A stretch of 64,000 bases of DNA from UBA4744 sp963707435 (GTDB lineage: Bacteria; Actinomycetota; Acidimicrobiia; Spongiisociales; UBA4744): the NCBI GenBank assembly GCA_963707435.1, contig CAVPPF010000005.1:496001-560000 (forward strand). The letters run 5' to 3'. Under the pieces are notes generated by a model. That model made no database searches and was not told the origin of the DNA. It saw nothing but the letters and a program-made list of their open reading frames with translations. The position numbers and the translations under genes are program-made. Shown one piece after another: positions 8,057 through 17,375 of the stretch (position 1 is the first letter of the stretch; each line of letters begins with the position of its first letter).

Positions 8057-9838
8057 GTGACAACGGTCCATCAATTCCATATTCCCGTCATGGGCACCGG
8101 GTTCACCATCGATACGCCCTTGAAAGTGGCCCGTTATGGGATCGACTCGGTCATCCAGATCGTCGACGACGTACTGATCGAACAGATGCGGAAGGTCCAC
8201 AGCGAGCGGTCCGGGGAACCGTACGAAGAGATCCGCAACGACGACCCCGACGCCCGCGCCCGGCGCATCACGGCTTACTTGAATCTGATGCATCGGCTCG
8301 TCGAGCGCCAGATGGATTCCGTGAAGCGCCTGACGTTCGAGCCCGACACCGACCTGACCCTGTACTTCGAGCTTCTCCCGGAAGGGATCCCCAAGGCTGC
8401 CTACCGCGAGATGCTGGCCGCCGGGGATGAAGCCCGCAGAGCGGCCCTCCAGACCGACCTCCTCCGCTGCGTTGTGCCCGGGGCGATCGACGTCAACATC
8501 ATGACCAAGCTGGACCGGGACACCTACCTCGGCAAGCAGAAGCGACCTGCCGAATTCAGCGACGCCCTCTCCGGGCTGCGCGGGTTCGCCAACAGTGACC
8601 TCGACGCGGCCGTGGTCTTCTCGGCAGGCTTGAATCCCCGCCTCTTCGGCTACCTCGGTGAGTTCAACGACTTCTTCCCGAATGAGAACGGGCACCTGCG
8701 CAAGCGGGTGATCCTCAAGGTGAGCGACTACCGGTCGGCCTTCGTTCAGGGCAAGTACCTGGCCAAGCGGGGAATCTGGGTAACCGAGTACCGGATCGAG
8801 TCGGGGCTCAACTGTGGCGGCCACACCTTCCCGACCACCGGCCAGCTGATGGGGCCGATCCTCGACGAGTTCCGCATCAAACGGACCGAACTGATCGAAA
8901 CCCTTCACACCATCACCAGCGATGCACTGGTGGCCGCCGGCCGCCCATCACTCAACCATCCGCTGCCGCTGCGGATCACCGCCCAGGGAGGCATCGGGAC
9001 CTTCGATGAGCACAACCTGCTCCTCACCCACTATCAGCTTGATTCCACCGGATGGGGCACGCCTTTCCTGCTGGTTCCCGAAGTGACCAACGTGGATGAT
9101 GTTCACCGGGCCAAGCTGGTGGAAGCATCGGACGACGACGTAGAACTGAGCGATGCCTCTCCCTTCGGCATCCCGTTCTGGAATTTGCGCAATTCGGCCA
9201 GTGACCTTCTCCGCAAGGCCCGGATCGCGGTCGGCAAGCCCGGCAGCGCCTGCCCGAAGGGCTACCTGGCGCTCCACAACACCGAATTCTCCGAGCAACC
9301 CATCTGCACCGCATCGAGGAAATACGTAGTCCAGAAACTCGCCCATCTCGATGAGGAGGGCTACACCCCCGAACAGCGAGCAATCGTCGAAGGAGACGTC
9401 CTCGCCAAGACCTGCCTGTGCCGTGACCTGGCCGGCGGGGCCGAACTCAACTCCGGGATCAACGACGGGGCCGCCACCGCGGTATGCACGGGCCCCAACA
9501 TCGTCAACTTCTCCAAGGTGGCAACGCTCAGAGAGATGGTCGATCACATCTACGGCCGGATCTCGCTGCTCACCAACCCGGATCGCCCCCACATGTTCAT
9601 CCGTGAGATCGAGCTGTATGTCGACTACGTGGGCAAGGAATTTCGGAGGTTCGCCCTCGGGTTGTCGGCCAAGAAGGAAAACTACTTCAACGAGGTCAAG
9701 GAGAACCTCCGGTCCGGAGTCGAGTACTACGCGGGTCTGATCGATCGCCTCCCCACCGCCGACCGCTCCCCGTTCGCAGACCGTCTCGAAACCCTTCGCC
9801 AGGCCGTCCAGCAGATCGGCGCCCTCGCCCCCGTGTAG
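8057..9838 (+). CDS. conserved 593-aa protein of unknown function, Cys-rich motifs
   Basis: A large, apparently soluble protein that I cannot place in a characterised family; I recall similar proteins from other phyla, notably Bacteroidota, annotated only as hypothetical. The start HIPVMGTGFTIDTPLKVARY recalls the N-terminal strand of FMN-dependent TIM-barrel enzymes such as nitronate monooxygenase, which is a loose analogy only. Other strongly patterned segments are GLNCGGHTFPTTG (near residue 255), ITAQGGIGTFDEHN, GSACPKGYLALHNTEF with EQPICTASRKY, KTCLCRDLAGGAELN and AVCTGPNIVNFSK. Six cysteines in glycine-rich turns suggest a redox centre, a metal site or a thiol catalyst. It starts with a GTG lacking an obvious Shine-Dalgarno sequence. 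Neighbours give no functional hint. Confidence 0.8.
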   Translation: MTTVHQFHIPVMGTGFTIDTPLKVARYGIDSVIQIVDDVLIEQMRKVHSERSGEPYEEIRNDDPDARARRITAYLNLMHRLVERQMDSVKRLTFEPDTDLTLYFELLPEGIPKAAYREMLAAGDEARRAALQTDLLRCVVPGAIDVNIMTKLDRDTYLGKQKRPAEFSDALSGLRGFANSDLDAAVVFSAGLNPRLFGYLGEFNDFFPNENGHLRKRVILKVSDYRSAFVQGKYLAKRGIWVTEYRIESGLNCGGHTFPTTGQLMGPILDEFRIKRTELIETLHTITSDALVAAGRPSLNHPLPLRITAQGGIGTFDEHNLLLTHYQLDSTGWGTPFLLVPEVTNVDDVHRAKLVEASDDDVELSDASPFGIPFWNLRNSASDLLRKARIAVGKPGSACPKGYLALHNTEFSEQPICTASRKYVVQKLAHLDEEGYTPEQRAIVEGDVLAKTCLCRDLAGGAELNSGINDGAATAVCTGPNIVNFSKVATLREMVDHIYGRISLLTNPDRPHMFIREIELYVDYVGKEFRRFALGLSAKKENYFNEVKENLRSGVEYYAGLIDRLPTADRSPFADRLETLRQAVQQIGALAPV

Positions 9839-9844
9839 AACCCG

Positions 9845-9871
9845 TTATTGCGCCTAGCTTGCTCACTATTC
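9845..9871 (-). promoter_or_regulatory. 27-nt motif, copy A (unknown function)
   Basis: Read on the minus strand, this intergenic 27-mer has the core TGAGCAAGCTAGGCGC preceded by GAATAG. A second copy at 22937-22963 (plus strand) differs at five of 27 positions. Here it lies between two convergent genes, directly next to a strong hairpin at 9871-9897. Its role is unknown. Confidence 0.4.
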
Positions 9872-9897
9872 CGGCTCGTTGGGCGCCAAAAAGCCGG
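9871..9897. terminator. hairpin between convergent genes, probable bidirectional terminator
   Basis: CCGGCT (9871-9876) pairs with AGCCGG (9892-9897), and inside it TTGG pairs with CCAA around a GCG loop. A short A/T run (AAAA before the last arm) gives a few U residues in the minus-strand transcript. It sits between the stop of the 593-aa gene (9838) and the stop of the convergent transglutaminase gene (9899). Confidence 0.55.
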
Positions 9898-9898
9898 G

Positions 9899-10582
9899 TC
9901 AGATCGTTGAACGCAGGCGCTCAACCTTGCGGTTGATCCCGCCCACGAGCATCTTGAATCCAATCATCTGAACACCGTTGAAGCCGGCATAGTCCTTGGA
10001 GGCGAAATAGTCACCGGGCTCGTCCCAGACACCGTGATCGCCGGAGACGGCGCCCATCTGGACAAACGCCTCTTCGTCGAGATTGAACTCGCTGCTCAGT
10101 TTCCCCTCGAACGGCGAAATGCCGAACCCATGTCTCCATCCCTTTGCCGCCAGCGCAGCTTCACATGCCCGGAATGCTTGTTGGTCCACGATGTACGAGT
10201 CGAGTCGGTGCCAGGTTCCATCGAGCTCGACCTCGGTCCAGCAGTGGGAGACGTGTGACGGCATCGTCAACAACACCGCTTTCGAAACAAGCCCCCGCAT
10301 GACGTTCGTGTCGATCAAAGCGAAGTGGACCCGCGAGCGAAGACCGGACGCCCTGCAAAGCGAGTGAAAGAGCGTGGCTTTGGTCGTGCAATGGCCGACC
10401 CCCGCCGTCAGAACCTCGGAAGCCGTGAGATCGTTCCAACGGTTGGTGAACCCGAACTTGATATCGTCCCGAACAAAGAGAAACAGCCGCTCCAAGCCTG
10501 CTCGGTCGGATTCAACGCCCCCGGTCAAGCGCTTGGCAACTTCCTGGATCGACGGGTGCTCCTCGTCTGCATAGCGTTTCAT
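9899..10582 (-). CDS. transglutaminase-like cysteine protease-fold protein
   Basis: A 227-residue cytoplasmic protein (no signal peptide) with the transglutaminase-core catalytic triad: Cys65 in AGVGHCTTKATLF, His113 in SHVSHCWTEVELDG and Asp128 in WHRLDSY. Proteins of this family are peptidases, amidases or transglutaminases; small bacterial members like this are mostly uncharacterised. The ATG at 10582 is preceded at good spacing by a near-perfect AAGGAGG Shine-Dalgarno sequence, so expression is probably substantial. It is followed only by the hairpin at 9871-9897, so it appears to be monocistronic. The substrate is unknown. Confidence 0.85.
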   Translation of the reverse strand: MKRYADEEHPSIQEVAKRLTGGVESDRAGLERLFLFVRDDIKFGFTNRWNDLTASEVLTAGVGHCTTKATLFHSLCRASGLRSRVHFALIDTNVMRGLVSKAVLLTMPSHVSHCWTEVELDGTWHRLDSYIVDQQAFRACEAALAAKGWRHGFGISPFEGKLSSEFNLDEEAFVQMGAVSGDHGVWDEPGDYFASKDYAGFNGVQMIGFKMLVGGINRKVERLRSTI

Positions 10583-10634
10583 GACACTGCCTCCTTCTGA
10601 CCAGGATCCGCCGGCATCCAGAAGCTGTCAACCC

Positions 10635-12179
10635 TCAGGAAGACGGGGGTCCCCAGCCGCCTCCGCCGGGGGTTCTGACCAGCAGGCGGTCACCCGGGGT
10701 CACCTCGAACGTGGTCTTGCCGGGAAGCTGCTCGGGAGCCCGGCCTGCCCGGATCAGCCAATCCTCCCCGCAGGCTCCGGGTTCACCCCCGGCCAGACCC
10801 CAGGGGGCGACCACCCGGCGCTCCCCCATCAGGGAAACCGTGGCCGGAACCAGGAACTCGATCTCCCGTTCGATACCTTCCCCTCCCGGGAACCGTCCGG
10901 GGCCTCCGCTCCCCCTGCGCAACTGGTTCCGGATCACCCGAAAGGGATAGTGGCTCTCGAGCGCCTCAATCGGCGTGTTCTTGGTGTTGGTCATGCCGGT
11001 GTGGATGCCCGACTGGCCCGGCTTACCCGGCCGTCCCCCCTGTCCACCCGCCAGCGTCTCGTAGTACGCAAACTCGTCCGAGCCGATCAGGATGTTGTTC
11101 ATCGTGCCCTGGGAGGCGGCCGGAACCCGATGGGGGGCGGCTTCGGCCAGCGCCCCCAGCAGTACATCGGCGATCCGCTGGCTGGTTTCGACGTTGCCCG
11201 CAGCCACTGCGGCGGGAGACACGGCGTTGACCAGCGACCCCGGAGGAGTTGACAGCGAAAGCGGTCGGTAGCAGCCCCCGTTGGCAGGGATGGTCGGATC
11301 GGTCGCCACCCGCACCGCGTAGTAGAGACATGAGAGGGTGACTGCTTCGACCGCGTTGATGTTCCCTTCGATCTGGTCTGCCGTGCCGGCAAAGTCGGCC
11401 TGCAGCCGGCCACCGTCGATGGTCACGCCGACCGCGATGGGGAGCAATCCGCCCCGCCACTCCATCACGTCTTGGAAACGAAACACGCCGTCGGGGAGGG
11501 AGCTCAGCGCAGACACCATCCTTCGCTCCCCGTACGACAGGAGGGCGTCGGCCACCCGGAAGAAGGCATCGGCCCCGGACCGGTTGGCCAGCATCGACAA
11601 CCGGAGGGCCCCCACCTCATTAGCGCCCAGTTGTGCCGAGAGGTCCCCCAACCGTTCGGCCGGGGTTCGGGTGGCTGCCAGGAAGGGATCCACGAAGGAC
11701 TCCAGCCACTCCCCGTTCCGGACCGCCGCCACGGGAGCGACCACGTGGCCCTCCTGGTCGATGGTCGTGGCATGGGCCGGCATGGATCCGGGAGCCTCAC
11801 CTCCCACATCGGCGTGGTGGGCACGGTTGGCCACCCAGCCGATCAGGAGGTCCCCGACGTGCACCGGGCGAACCAGGGTCAGGTCGTTGAGGTGCGTGCC
11901 GCCGTGATACGGATCATTGACCGCGTACTGCACACCGGGCTCAACGTCCATATCGCGGAGTACGGCGGCCACCGAGGCGGGCATCGAACCGAGATGCACC
12001 GGGATGTGCTCGGCCTGGGCGAGCATCTCTCCGCTGGGAACAAACACAGCTGCAGAGCAGTCGGCTCGCTCCTTGATGTTGGGCGAGTATGCGGTGCGGC
12101 GCAGCACGGCGCCCATTTCATCGGCCACCGCGGCGAACTCATTGCGGGCCACCTCCAGCGTGATCGGGTCAATCGTCAC
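10635..12179 (-). CDS. hyuB: hydantoinase B / oxoprolinase-family subunit
   Basis: The 514-residue B subunit of an ATP-dependent hydantoinase/5-oxoprolinase/acetone-carboxylase-type enzyme. It begins with the family hallmark VTIDPITLEVARNEF and contains AEHIPVHLGSMPASV, VNDPYHGGTHLNDLTLV, NRAHHADVGGEAPGSMP and, at the end, TPGGGGWGPP. The GTG at 12179 overlaps the hyuA stop by 4 nt (GTGA), which fixes the start; a longer frame to 12314 would lie inside hyuA. Subunits A and B act together, with A supplying ATP-dependent activation and B the hydrolytic half. The exact substrate (N-methylhydantoin, 5-oxoproline, other cyclic amides or ketones) cannot be read from the sequence. Confidence 0.9.
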   Translation of the reverse strand: MTIDPITLEVARNEFAAVADEMGAVLRRTAYSPNIKERADCSAAVFVPSGEMLAQAEHIPVHLGSMPASVAAVLRDMDVEPGVQYAVNDPYHGGTHLNDLTLVRPVHVGDLLIGWVANRAHHADVGGEAPGSMPAHATTIDQEGHVVAPVAAVRNGEWLESFVDPFLAATRTPAERLGDLSAQLGANEVGALRLSMLANRSGADAFFRVADALLSYGERRMVSALSSLPDGVFRFQDVMEWRGGLLPIAVGVTIDGGRLQADFAGTADQIEGNINAVEAVTLSCLYYAVRVATDPTIPANGGCYRPLSLSTPPGSLVNAVSPAAVAAGNVETSQRIADVLLGALAEAAPHRVPAASQGTMNNILIGSDEFAYYETLAGGQGGRPGKPGQSGIHTGMTNTKNTPIEALESHYPFRVIRNQLRRGSGGPGRFPGGEGIEREIEFLVPATVSLMGERRVVAPWGLAGGEPGACGEDWLIRAGRAPEQLPGKTTFEVTPGDRLLVRTPGGGGWGPPSS

Positions 12180-14164
12180 CAGTCCACCTCGAGCGCCCCG
12201 GACGGGTGCACCGTCGCCCGTTCTCCGTTCCCGAGGAACGACGTGGCTTCGGATTCGAGGATCAGGGCCGGACCAACGACCTCGGTCCCCGTTGCCAGGC
12301 CGGGGCGCCACCACACGGAGGCTTGCTCGGAACCCTGCCGGCTCAGGACCGGGCGGGTACCCAGCCGGGCAGCACCACTCGGGGCGATCTCCGGCAGATC
12401 AGACCATTGCATCGCCGGATCGCCGGTCGCCTCGGCCCGGGCCGCCACGACCTCGATCGGATCGCCGGGTCTGGCGAAACCGTTTCGTTCCCGATGCGTC
12501 CGGTGGAAACGATCGGACAGCACGTCCCAGCCTTCCCCCGGTTGATAGTTCACCGCCGTCTCATGAGACTGGCCCCGGTATCGAACATCAACCAGGCTGC
12601 GGACCCGGACCGGCGGCTGCCCCATCTCGGCAACCATCTGCCGGCGCGCCAGGTCGATCACCCCGGCCAGAACGCGGTCGATGCCATCGCCCTCGGCCAT
12701 CAGCACACCCTGGACCGAGTCGGTGCGGGGCGGGCTGAGCAACAGGCCGACTGCACTGAATACTCCTGCAAAAGGGGGAATGACCACGCCGGCCATGTCC
12801 AGGCGGCGAGCCAGGGCGGTCGCGTGCATCCCGCCGGCGCCGCCGAACGCAACGAGGACCGCCGAACGGGGGTCGGCGCCCTCCTCAACGGACACGGTAC
12901 GCATCGCCCGTTCCATGTGTGCCTCGACCACGTCGATCATGCCGAGCGCGGCGGCGTCCGCGTCCATCCCGAGCCGCCCGGCGAGGTGGGTCAAAGCCCG
13001 CCGGGCCGCTCCGGCGTCGAGCGGCATCGAACCAGCCAGCAGCGTCTCGGGAGCGAGACGGCCGACGATGAGGTCGGCATCGGTCACCGTCGGTTCGATC
13101 CCTCCTCTCCCGTAGCAAGCGGGCCCGGGAAGGGCGCCGGCGCTGCGGGGTCCCACCCGCAGCGCCCCTCCCGGGTCGATCCAAGCAAGGCTTCCACCTC
13201 CCGCCCCGACCGTGTGCACGGCTACCGCCGGCATCCGGCAGGGGTACCCGTCGACTGCTCGCTCATAGGCGACCTCCGGGCGGCCGCCCTCGATCCGGCA
13301 GACATCCGTCGACGTGCCACCCATGTCGAAGGAAATCAGCCGATCGTGGCCGAGGGCCTTGCCCAGCTCGGCCGAAGCAACGACTCCCCCGGCCGGGCCC
13401 GACAGCAGCACGGCCGCGGGCAGTCGAGCGGCGGACGTCACCTCCATCAGGCCGCCCGAGGAACGCATCACCAGCACCTCGTCGGCGATACCGGCAGCGG
13501 CGATCCGTTCCCGCAGGTTCCGCAGGTACCGGCCGGTTCCCGGTTCCAGATAGGCGTTGAGCAGGGTGGTCGACGTTCTCTCGAACTCCCGGAACTCGGG
13601 AGCTACTTCCGATGAGATCGAGATAGGAACACCATCGAGGACCTCTGCCAGAGCAGCCGCTACCACGTGTTCGTGGGCCGGGTCGGCATAGGAGTACAGC
13701 AACGAAATGGCAACGGCTTCCGGCCGGGACTCCTTGACCTGTTGGACGAGCCGGCCGAGGTTTTGGAGTGGGTGCAATTCGGCACCTGATGCTCCGATTC
13801 GCCCCTCAGCTCCAAAGCGCAATGAGCGGGGCGCCAGCGGCGCAGCTCGATCGGCCATCGAGTCGTAGAGCGCCGGCCGGTCCTGTCGCCCGATCTCGAC
13901 CACATCGACGAACCCCGCCGTCGTCACCAGCGCGGTTCGAGCACCCGAGCCCTCGAGCAGCGTATTCGTGGCAACCGTCGTTCCATGGAGCAGACGGTCG
14001 ATCGAAGTGCCACCCAGGATCTCTTCCGCTCCGGTGACGACGCCTTCACTCTGATCCGCCGTCGACGAGGTTTTCCCGGACCGGAGCACGGAACCGTCCC
14101 AGACTGCCAGGTCGGTGAACGTGCCACCGACATCAACCCCGAGCGCCGGCCGGACCGTCGTCAC
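12176..14164 (-). CDS. hyuA: hydantoinase A / oxoprolinase-family subunit
   Basis: The 662-residue A subunit of the hydantoinase/oxoprolinase family, an ASKHA-type ATP-binding protein. Key features are the N-terminal phosphate-binding loop GVDVGGTFTDLAVWDG, LLHGTTVATNTLLEGSGA, the central SGPAGGVVAS and ISFDMGGTSTDVCRI, and VAFGGAGGMHATALA. Length is normal for HyuA (about 650-700). The start is a GTG at 14164 with weak upstream pairing; the conserved GVDVGGTFTD motif begins eight residues in, so little could be missing. It forms a translationally coupled pair with hyuB. A divergent Nfu-domain gene starts 42 bp upstream. Confidence 0.9.
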   Translation of the reverse strand: MTTVRPALGVDVGGTFTDLAVWDGSVLRSGKTSSTADQSEGVVTGAEEILGGTSIDRLLHGTTVATNTLLEGSGARTALVTTAGFVDVVEIGRQDRPALYDSMADRAAPLAPRSLRFGAEGRIGASGAELHPLQNLGRLVQQVKESRPEAVAISLLYSYADPAHEHVVAAALAEVLDGVPISISSEVAPEFREFERTSTTLLNAYLEPGTGRYLRNLRERIAAAGIADEVLVMRSSGGLMEVTSAARLPAAVLLSGPAGGVVASAELGKALGHDRLISFDMGGTSTDVCRIEGGRPEVAYERAVDGYPCRMPAVAVHTVGAGGGSLAWIDPGGALRVGPRSAGALPGPACYGRGGIEPTVTDADLIVGRLAPETLLAGSMPLDAGAARRALTHLAGRLGMDADAAALGMIDVVEAHMERAMRTVSVEEGADPRSAVLVAFGGAGGMHATALARRLDMAGVVIPPFAGVFSAVGLLLSPPRTDSVQGVLMAEGDGIDRVLAGVIDLARRQMVAEMGQPPVRVRSLVDVRYRGQSHETAVNYQPGEGWDVLSDRFHRTHRERNGFARPGDPIEVVAARAEATGDPAMQWSDLPEIAPSGAARLGTRPVLSRQGSEQASVWWRPGLATGTEVVGPALILESEATSFLGNGERATVHPSGALEVDW

Positions 14165-14206
14165 CAGGGGCTCTCGCTACGATGCAAGGCACCGAAAGGA
14201 TGGCTC

Positions 14207-14464
14207 ATGGCGATACAAATCGAATCAACCCCCAACCCCAACGCCCTCAAATTCTCGGTTGGAGTCGAGGTCGGCGGACCAAAGACATTTGTGGCCGGCA
14301 GAGAGGAAGATGACCCCCTCGCCATCGTGCTCCTGGCTATCCCCGGGATTACGAGCATCTTCATGACCGCCGATTTCGTAACGCTGACCAAAACACCCGA
14401 CGCGGACTGGTCCGAAATCGCCGGACCGGCGCAGGAGATCCTACAGAGCCACTTCTCCGACTGA
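14207..14464 (+). CDS. Nfu N-terminal-domain (scaffold-type) protein
   Basis: An 85-residue protein consisting of a single Nfu/NifU N-terminal domain: it begins MAIQIESTPNPNALKF, has PLAIVLLAIPGITSIFMT in the middle and ends VTLTKTPDADWSEI plus a helix. In larger Nfu Fe-S carrier proteins this domain precedes a CxxC module, which is absent here; stand-alone versions are common and their role is unclear. The ATG at 14207 has a good AAAGGA Shine-Dalgarno sequence; the frame is open further upstream but lies antisense to hyuA. It is transcribed divergently from hyuA. Confidence 0.8.
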   Translation: MAIQIESTPNPNALKFSVGVEVGGPKTFVAGREEDDPLAIVLLAIPGITSIFMTADFVTLTKTPDADWSEIAGPAQEILQSHFSD

Positions 14465-14474
14465 GTCGCCGGCT

Positions 14475-15350
14475 TCAGACGGGTTCCCCCAGATCGGTCA
14501 GCCAGAGCGTCAGCGGCCAGCGGACACCGGATCCGTCGGCAACGCTGACAACGACCCGCCAGCCACCGGACCGCCGGTTTCCCTCCACGAACTCCGGCTC
14601 GCCACCCCACGCGGCCGACAGGCGAAGAGCGGCCGTCCGGATGAGCTCCGGGACCTCGTCACCCGGTTCCGACCAGGCCGACGTATCAGGCCCGGTTGGT
14701 ATCTCGACCGGCATCGGGAGGTCGACCACCCGGGTACCGCCCGCCGCGTCGACGTCGACAACCACGTCGACGGCCTGCACCGGCAGACGAAGGTAACTCC
14801 CGTCGACACCGGACACGAGCGTTCGGAACAGCACCGTTGTGCGGAACCGCTCGCTCCCGATCGACTCGATGCGAGTTGCAGCGACCCACTCGACATACGA
14901 CGTCGATCCGGATCCGGTGCCCGGGGGAAGCAGTGAGTCTGCGGGCAGGGCATCGAGGACCGCCCGGCTGGCGGCCGGGTCGCCACCGGACGAGAAGTAG
15001 TCGGAAACGAACCACTCGGCTCGCGCCACCGCACTGATCTCACGCAGACCGGGTGTCTCCGCCAGGAGATCTGCTTCCGAGATTGCTTCTTCGAGAGGAA
15101 GGGTGGGTGGTGGCAGCGCAACCGCCGGCGGCACGCTCGAAGCGGTGGTCACGGCTACCGCGGGCGTCTCCGGCGACCGGCCGATCGACCGGGCTGCCAG
15201 CGCCCCGAGCGAACCGGCCGCAATGACCCCGGCAGCGAGATAGATCATCCAGGGCTTCTTCTCCTGGCGCGGCGCCGCCAGCTCAGCCCACGGGATATGT
15301 TCGTAAACCTCGGGCGGTTCGGCCGACTGGTCCGGCTCTGGATCGTGCAT
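14475..15350 (-). CDS. single-pass membrane-anchored protein of unknown function
   Basis: A 291-residue protein with a short acidic cytoplasmic N-terminus, one transmembrane helix (MIYLAAGVIAAGSLGALAA, residues about 35-53), a Pro/Ala/Val-rich linker, and an extracytoplasmic domain of about 200 residues. The domain pattern (a helix ending AEWFVSDYFSSGGDP, then strand-rich segments such as RFRTTVLFRTLV and LPVQAVDVVVDV) loosely resembles the TcpC/VirB8-like folds of conjugation proteins, but no conjugation genes are nearby and I do not claim homology. It converges on the Nfu-domain gene. Confidence 0.7.
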   Translation of the reverse strand: MHDPEPDQSAEPPEVYEHIPWAELAAPRQEKKPWMIYLAAGVIAAGSLGALAARSIGRSPETPAVAVTTASSVPPAVALPPPTLPLEEAISEADLLAETPGLREISAVARAEWFVSDYFSSGGDPAASRAVLDALPADSLLPPGTGSGSTSYVEWVAATRIESIGSERFRTTVLFRTLVSGVDGSYLRLPVQAVDVVVDVDAAGGTRVVDLPMPVEIPTGPDTSAWSEPGDEVPELIRTAALRLSAAWGGEPEFVEGNRRSGGWRVVVSVADGSGVRWPLTLWLTDLGEPV

Positions 15351-15477
15351 ACCGGTGACTCCTTCCCCGCCGGAGCGAAAAGCGGGACCGAAACCAAGGT
15401 ATGGGAAGCCACAGTTGCCTTCAAGAGGTTCGACAGGACCTTCCTAGGGAACCCGCGTCCGGTCCGCTAACGTTCTG

Positions 15478-16110
15478 GTGTCGATGACCAGTCGTAATCC
15501 AGACCCGAAGCCAGGCCGTTGGATCCTCCCGCTCATCATTGTGGGCATGGTGGGGTTCACCTATTTCTTCGTCCAGCAACTGCCGGGCACACAACCCGAG
15601 GAAACGACGACCACGTCGGCGGCGAGCACCACCTCAACGACCGGTGATGGCACCGGGGAAACGACGACGACGACCGTCGCGGCCATACCTGCCGAGGTGC
15701 AGACCTATGTCGACAAGATGACCGAATCCAAGGCCGAGTTGGCCGGGATCGAAGCCGATCTCCTCGATGTCAACACCCAGCAGGATGCCTCTCCGCGGGT
15801 GATCGAGTATCAGGATGCTCTCGCATTGTTCCGCGATGTCGAAGAACGCGCCTCGGTGTTCGCCGACGGGGTCGAGATTGCTGCGCCGCCGGCCGGCTAC
15901 GAGACCCTGGCCGCCATCCATGCCGATCTGGCCACCGCCGCAGGAAAGATTCGCACCGCCGCCCAGAACGCCCGGGCCGGTTTCGAGGGTCCGAGCGCCG
16001 AACCCCGCCGCGAGGCGGTTGCAGCCTTCCAGGCAGCTTCCGTTGAGTTCGCGACCGCCTACGACGCGCTCGTGGCGGCGGCAGCCGCAACCGCCGGCAC
16101 CGGCGCCTGA
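15478..16110 (+). CDS. membrane-anchored protein with Thr-rich stalk and helical outer domain
   Basis: A 210-residue protein: short basic N-terminus, one transmembrane helix (ILPLIIVGMVGFTYFFV, residues 17-33), a Thr/Ser-rich linker (about residues 42-68) and a C-terminal all-helical, Ala-rich coiled-coil-like domain without catalytic residues. The stalk is the kind that is often O-glycosylated in actinobacterial surface proteins. The GTG at 15478 is followed two codons later by an ATG that could also serve. It is divergent from the anchored protein at 14475-15350. Function unknown. Confidence 0.7.
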   Translation: MSMTSRNPDPKPGRWILPLIIVGMVGFTYFFVQQLPGTQPEETTTTSAASTTSTTGDGTGETTTTTVAAIPAEVQTYVDKMTESKAELAGIEADLLDVNTQQDASPRVIEYQDALALFRDVEERASVFADGVEIAAPPAGYETLAAIHADLATAAGKIRTAAQNARAGFEGPSAEPRREAVAAFQAASVEFATAYDALVAAAAATAGTGA

Positions 16111-16150
16111 GCGGTCACCGACCGCATCGGCAACGTAGCATGATCGGGCT

Positions 16151-17375
16151 ATGACGTTCACCATTCGCCCCATCACGGAAGAGGAACGACCGGAGTTCCG
16201 CCGGCTGATGGGATTGGTCTTCGGGTTCGACCCTCCTGCCGAGGGCCTCGAACCGTTCAAAGCGATTCTCGAGATCGACCGGACCGTCTCCGCCTTCGAC
16301 GGCGACCAGATGATCGGCACCGCCGGCGCCTTCAGCCTCGATATGACCGTGCCGGGAGGGGTCGTTCCGGCCGCCGGTACCACGATGGTTTCGGTGCTCG
16401 CAACCCACCGGAGACGGGGCGTGCTGCGCCGGATGATGCGGGCGCACCTCGACGAAGCGCGCGACCACGGAGACGTGCTCGCCGGGCTGTGGGCTTCCGA
16501 GAGCTCCATCTACGGACGATTCGGCTTTGGACCGGCCGTCACCATGGTCGACGCCACCATCGATCGTGGGCACGCGACCATGCCGGGACCGCCGAAAGGA
16601 CCGGGTCGGGTCCGCCTGGTCGAGGATGCTGAAGCCAGGGCGTTGTTCCCCGTCGTATACGAGGCCACGCGCCTCCTCCGACCCGGCATGTTCGCTCGCT
16701 CGGATGTTTGGTGGAACGAGCGCGTCTTCCGGGATCCGGAGAGTCGCCGGGGAGGCGCCACGGCCTACCGGTTCGCGGTCTACGAGGAGGACGGAGCACC
16801 CCGCGGCTACGTGAAGTACCGGGCCAAGGAGAACTGGACGGATGATGGCTTCCCCAACGGTGAGGTGCGGATCATCGACTTCCAGGCGATCGACCTGGCC
16901 GCCGCACGACGGACTCTGGCGCTACATCACGTCCATCGATCTGATTCGCACGATCAGCTATTGGAACTTGCCTGCCGATGCGCCGCTGCAGTGGTTGCTC
17001 GCCGATCCCCGCCGCCTCACGCAAAGGATCTCCGATTCGCTCTGGGTGTGCCCGATCGATATTCCGGCTGCCCTGGCGGCCCGTGCGTATTCAGCCCACG
17101 GCCGGATCACCATCGGGGTAACCGACCAGTTCAACGAATGGAACAACGGAACGTACCTGCTGGAGACCGACGCGGACGGGACGAACTGCACACGCAGTTC
17201 GTCCGTCCCCCTGGTACGCCTCTCCGCAGGTGATCTCGGAGCGATCTACCTCGGGGGCGTCCGGGCCCTGACCCTGGCCGCCGCCGGCCGGATCGAAGGC
17301 TCTCTTGAGGACATTCGCCGGGTGGATGCCATGTTCGCCTGGCATCCCGCTCCGTGGTGTCAGGAAGTCTTCTGA
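16151..17375 (+). pseudogene. Eis-like N-acetyltransferase, interrupted by a frameshift
   Basis: Together two reading frames encode one Eis-family tandem-GNAT acetyltransferase of about 408 residues. The first frame (from ATG 16151) gives the N-terminal GNAT domain with MVSVLATHRRRGVLRRMM, SSIYGRFGFGPA and the linker up to DFQAIDLAAARRTL near 16915. From about 16900 homology continues in the next frame (WRYITSIDLIRTISYWNLP, SLWVCPID, the SCP-like segment) to DAMFAWHPAPWCQEVF at 17375. The free C-terminal Phe after the stop matches the Eis family, whose terminal carboxylate takes part in catalysis. One extra base (or two missing) around 16895-16915 explains the break. It may be a true pseudogene or a sequencing or assembly error. 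The 3' end overlaps the convergent kinase gene by 16 bp. Confidence 0.8.
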
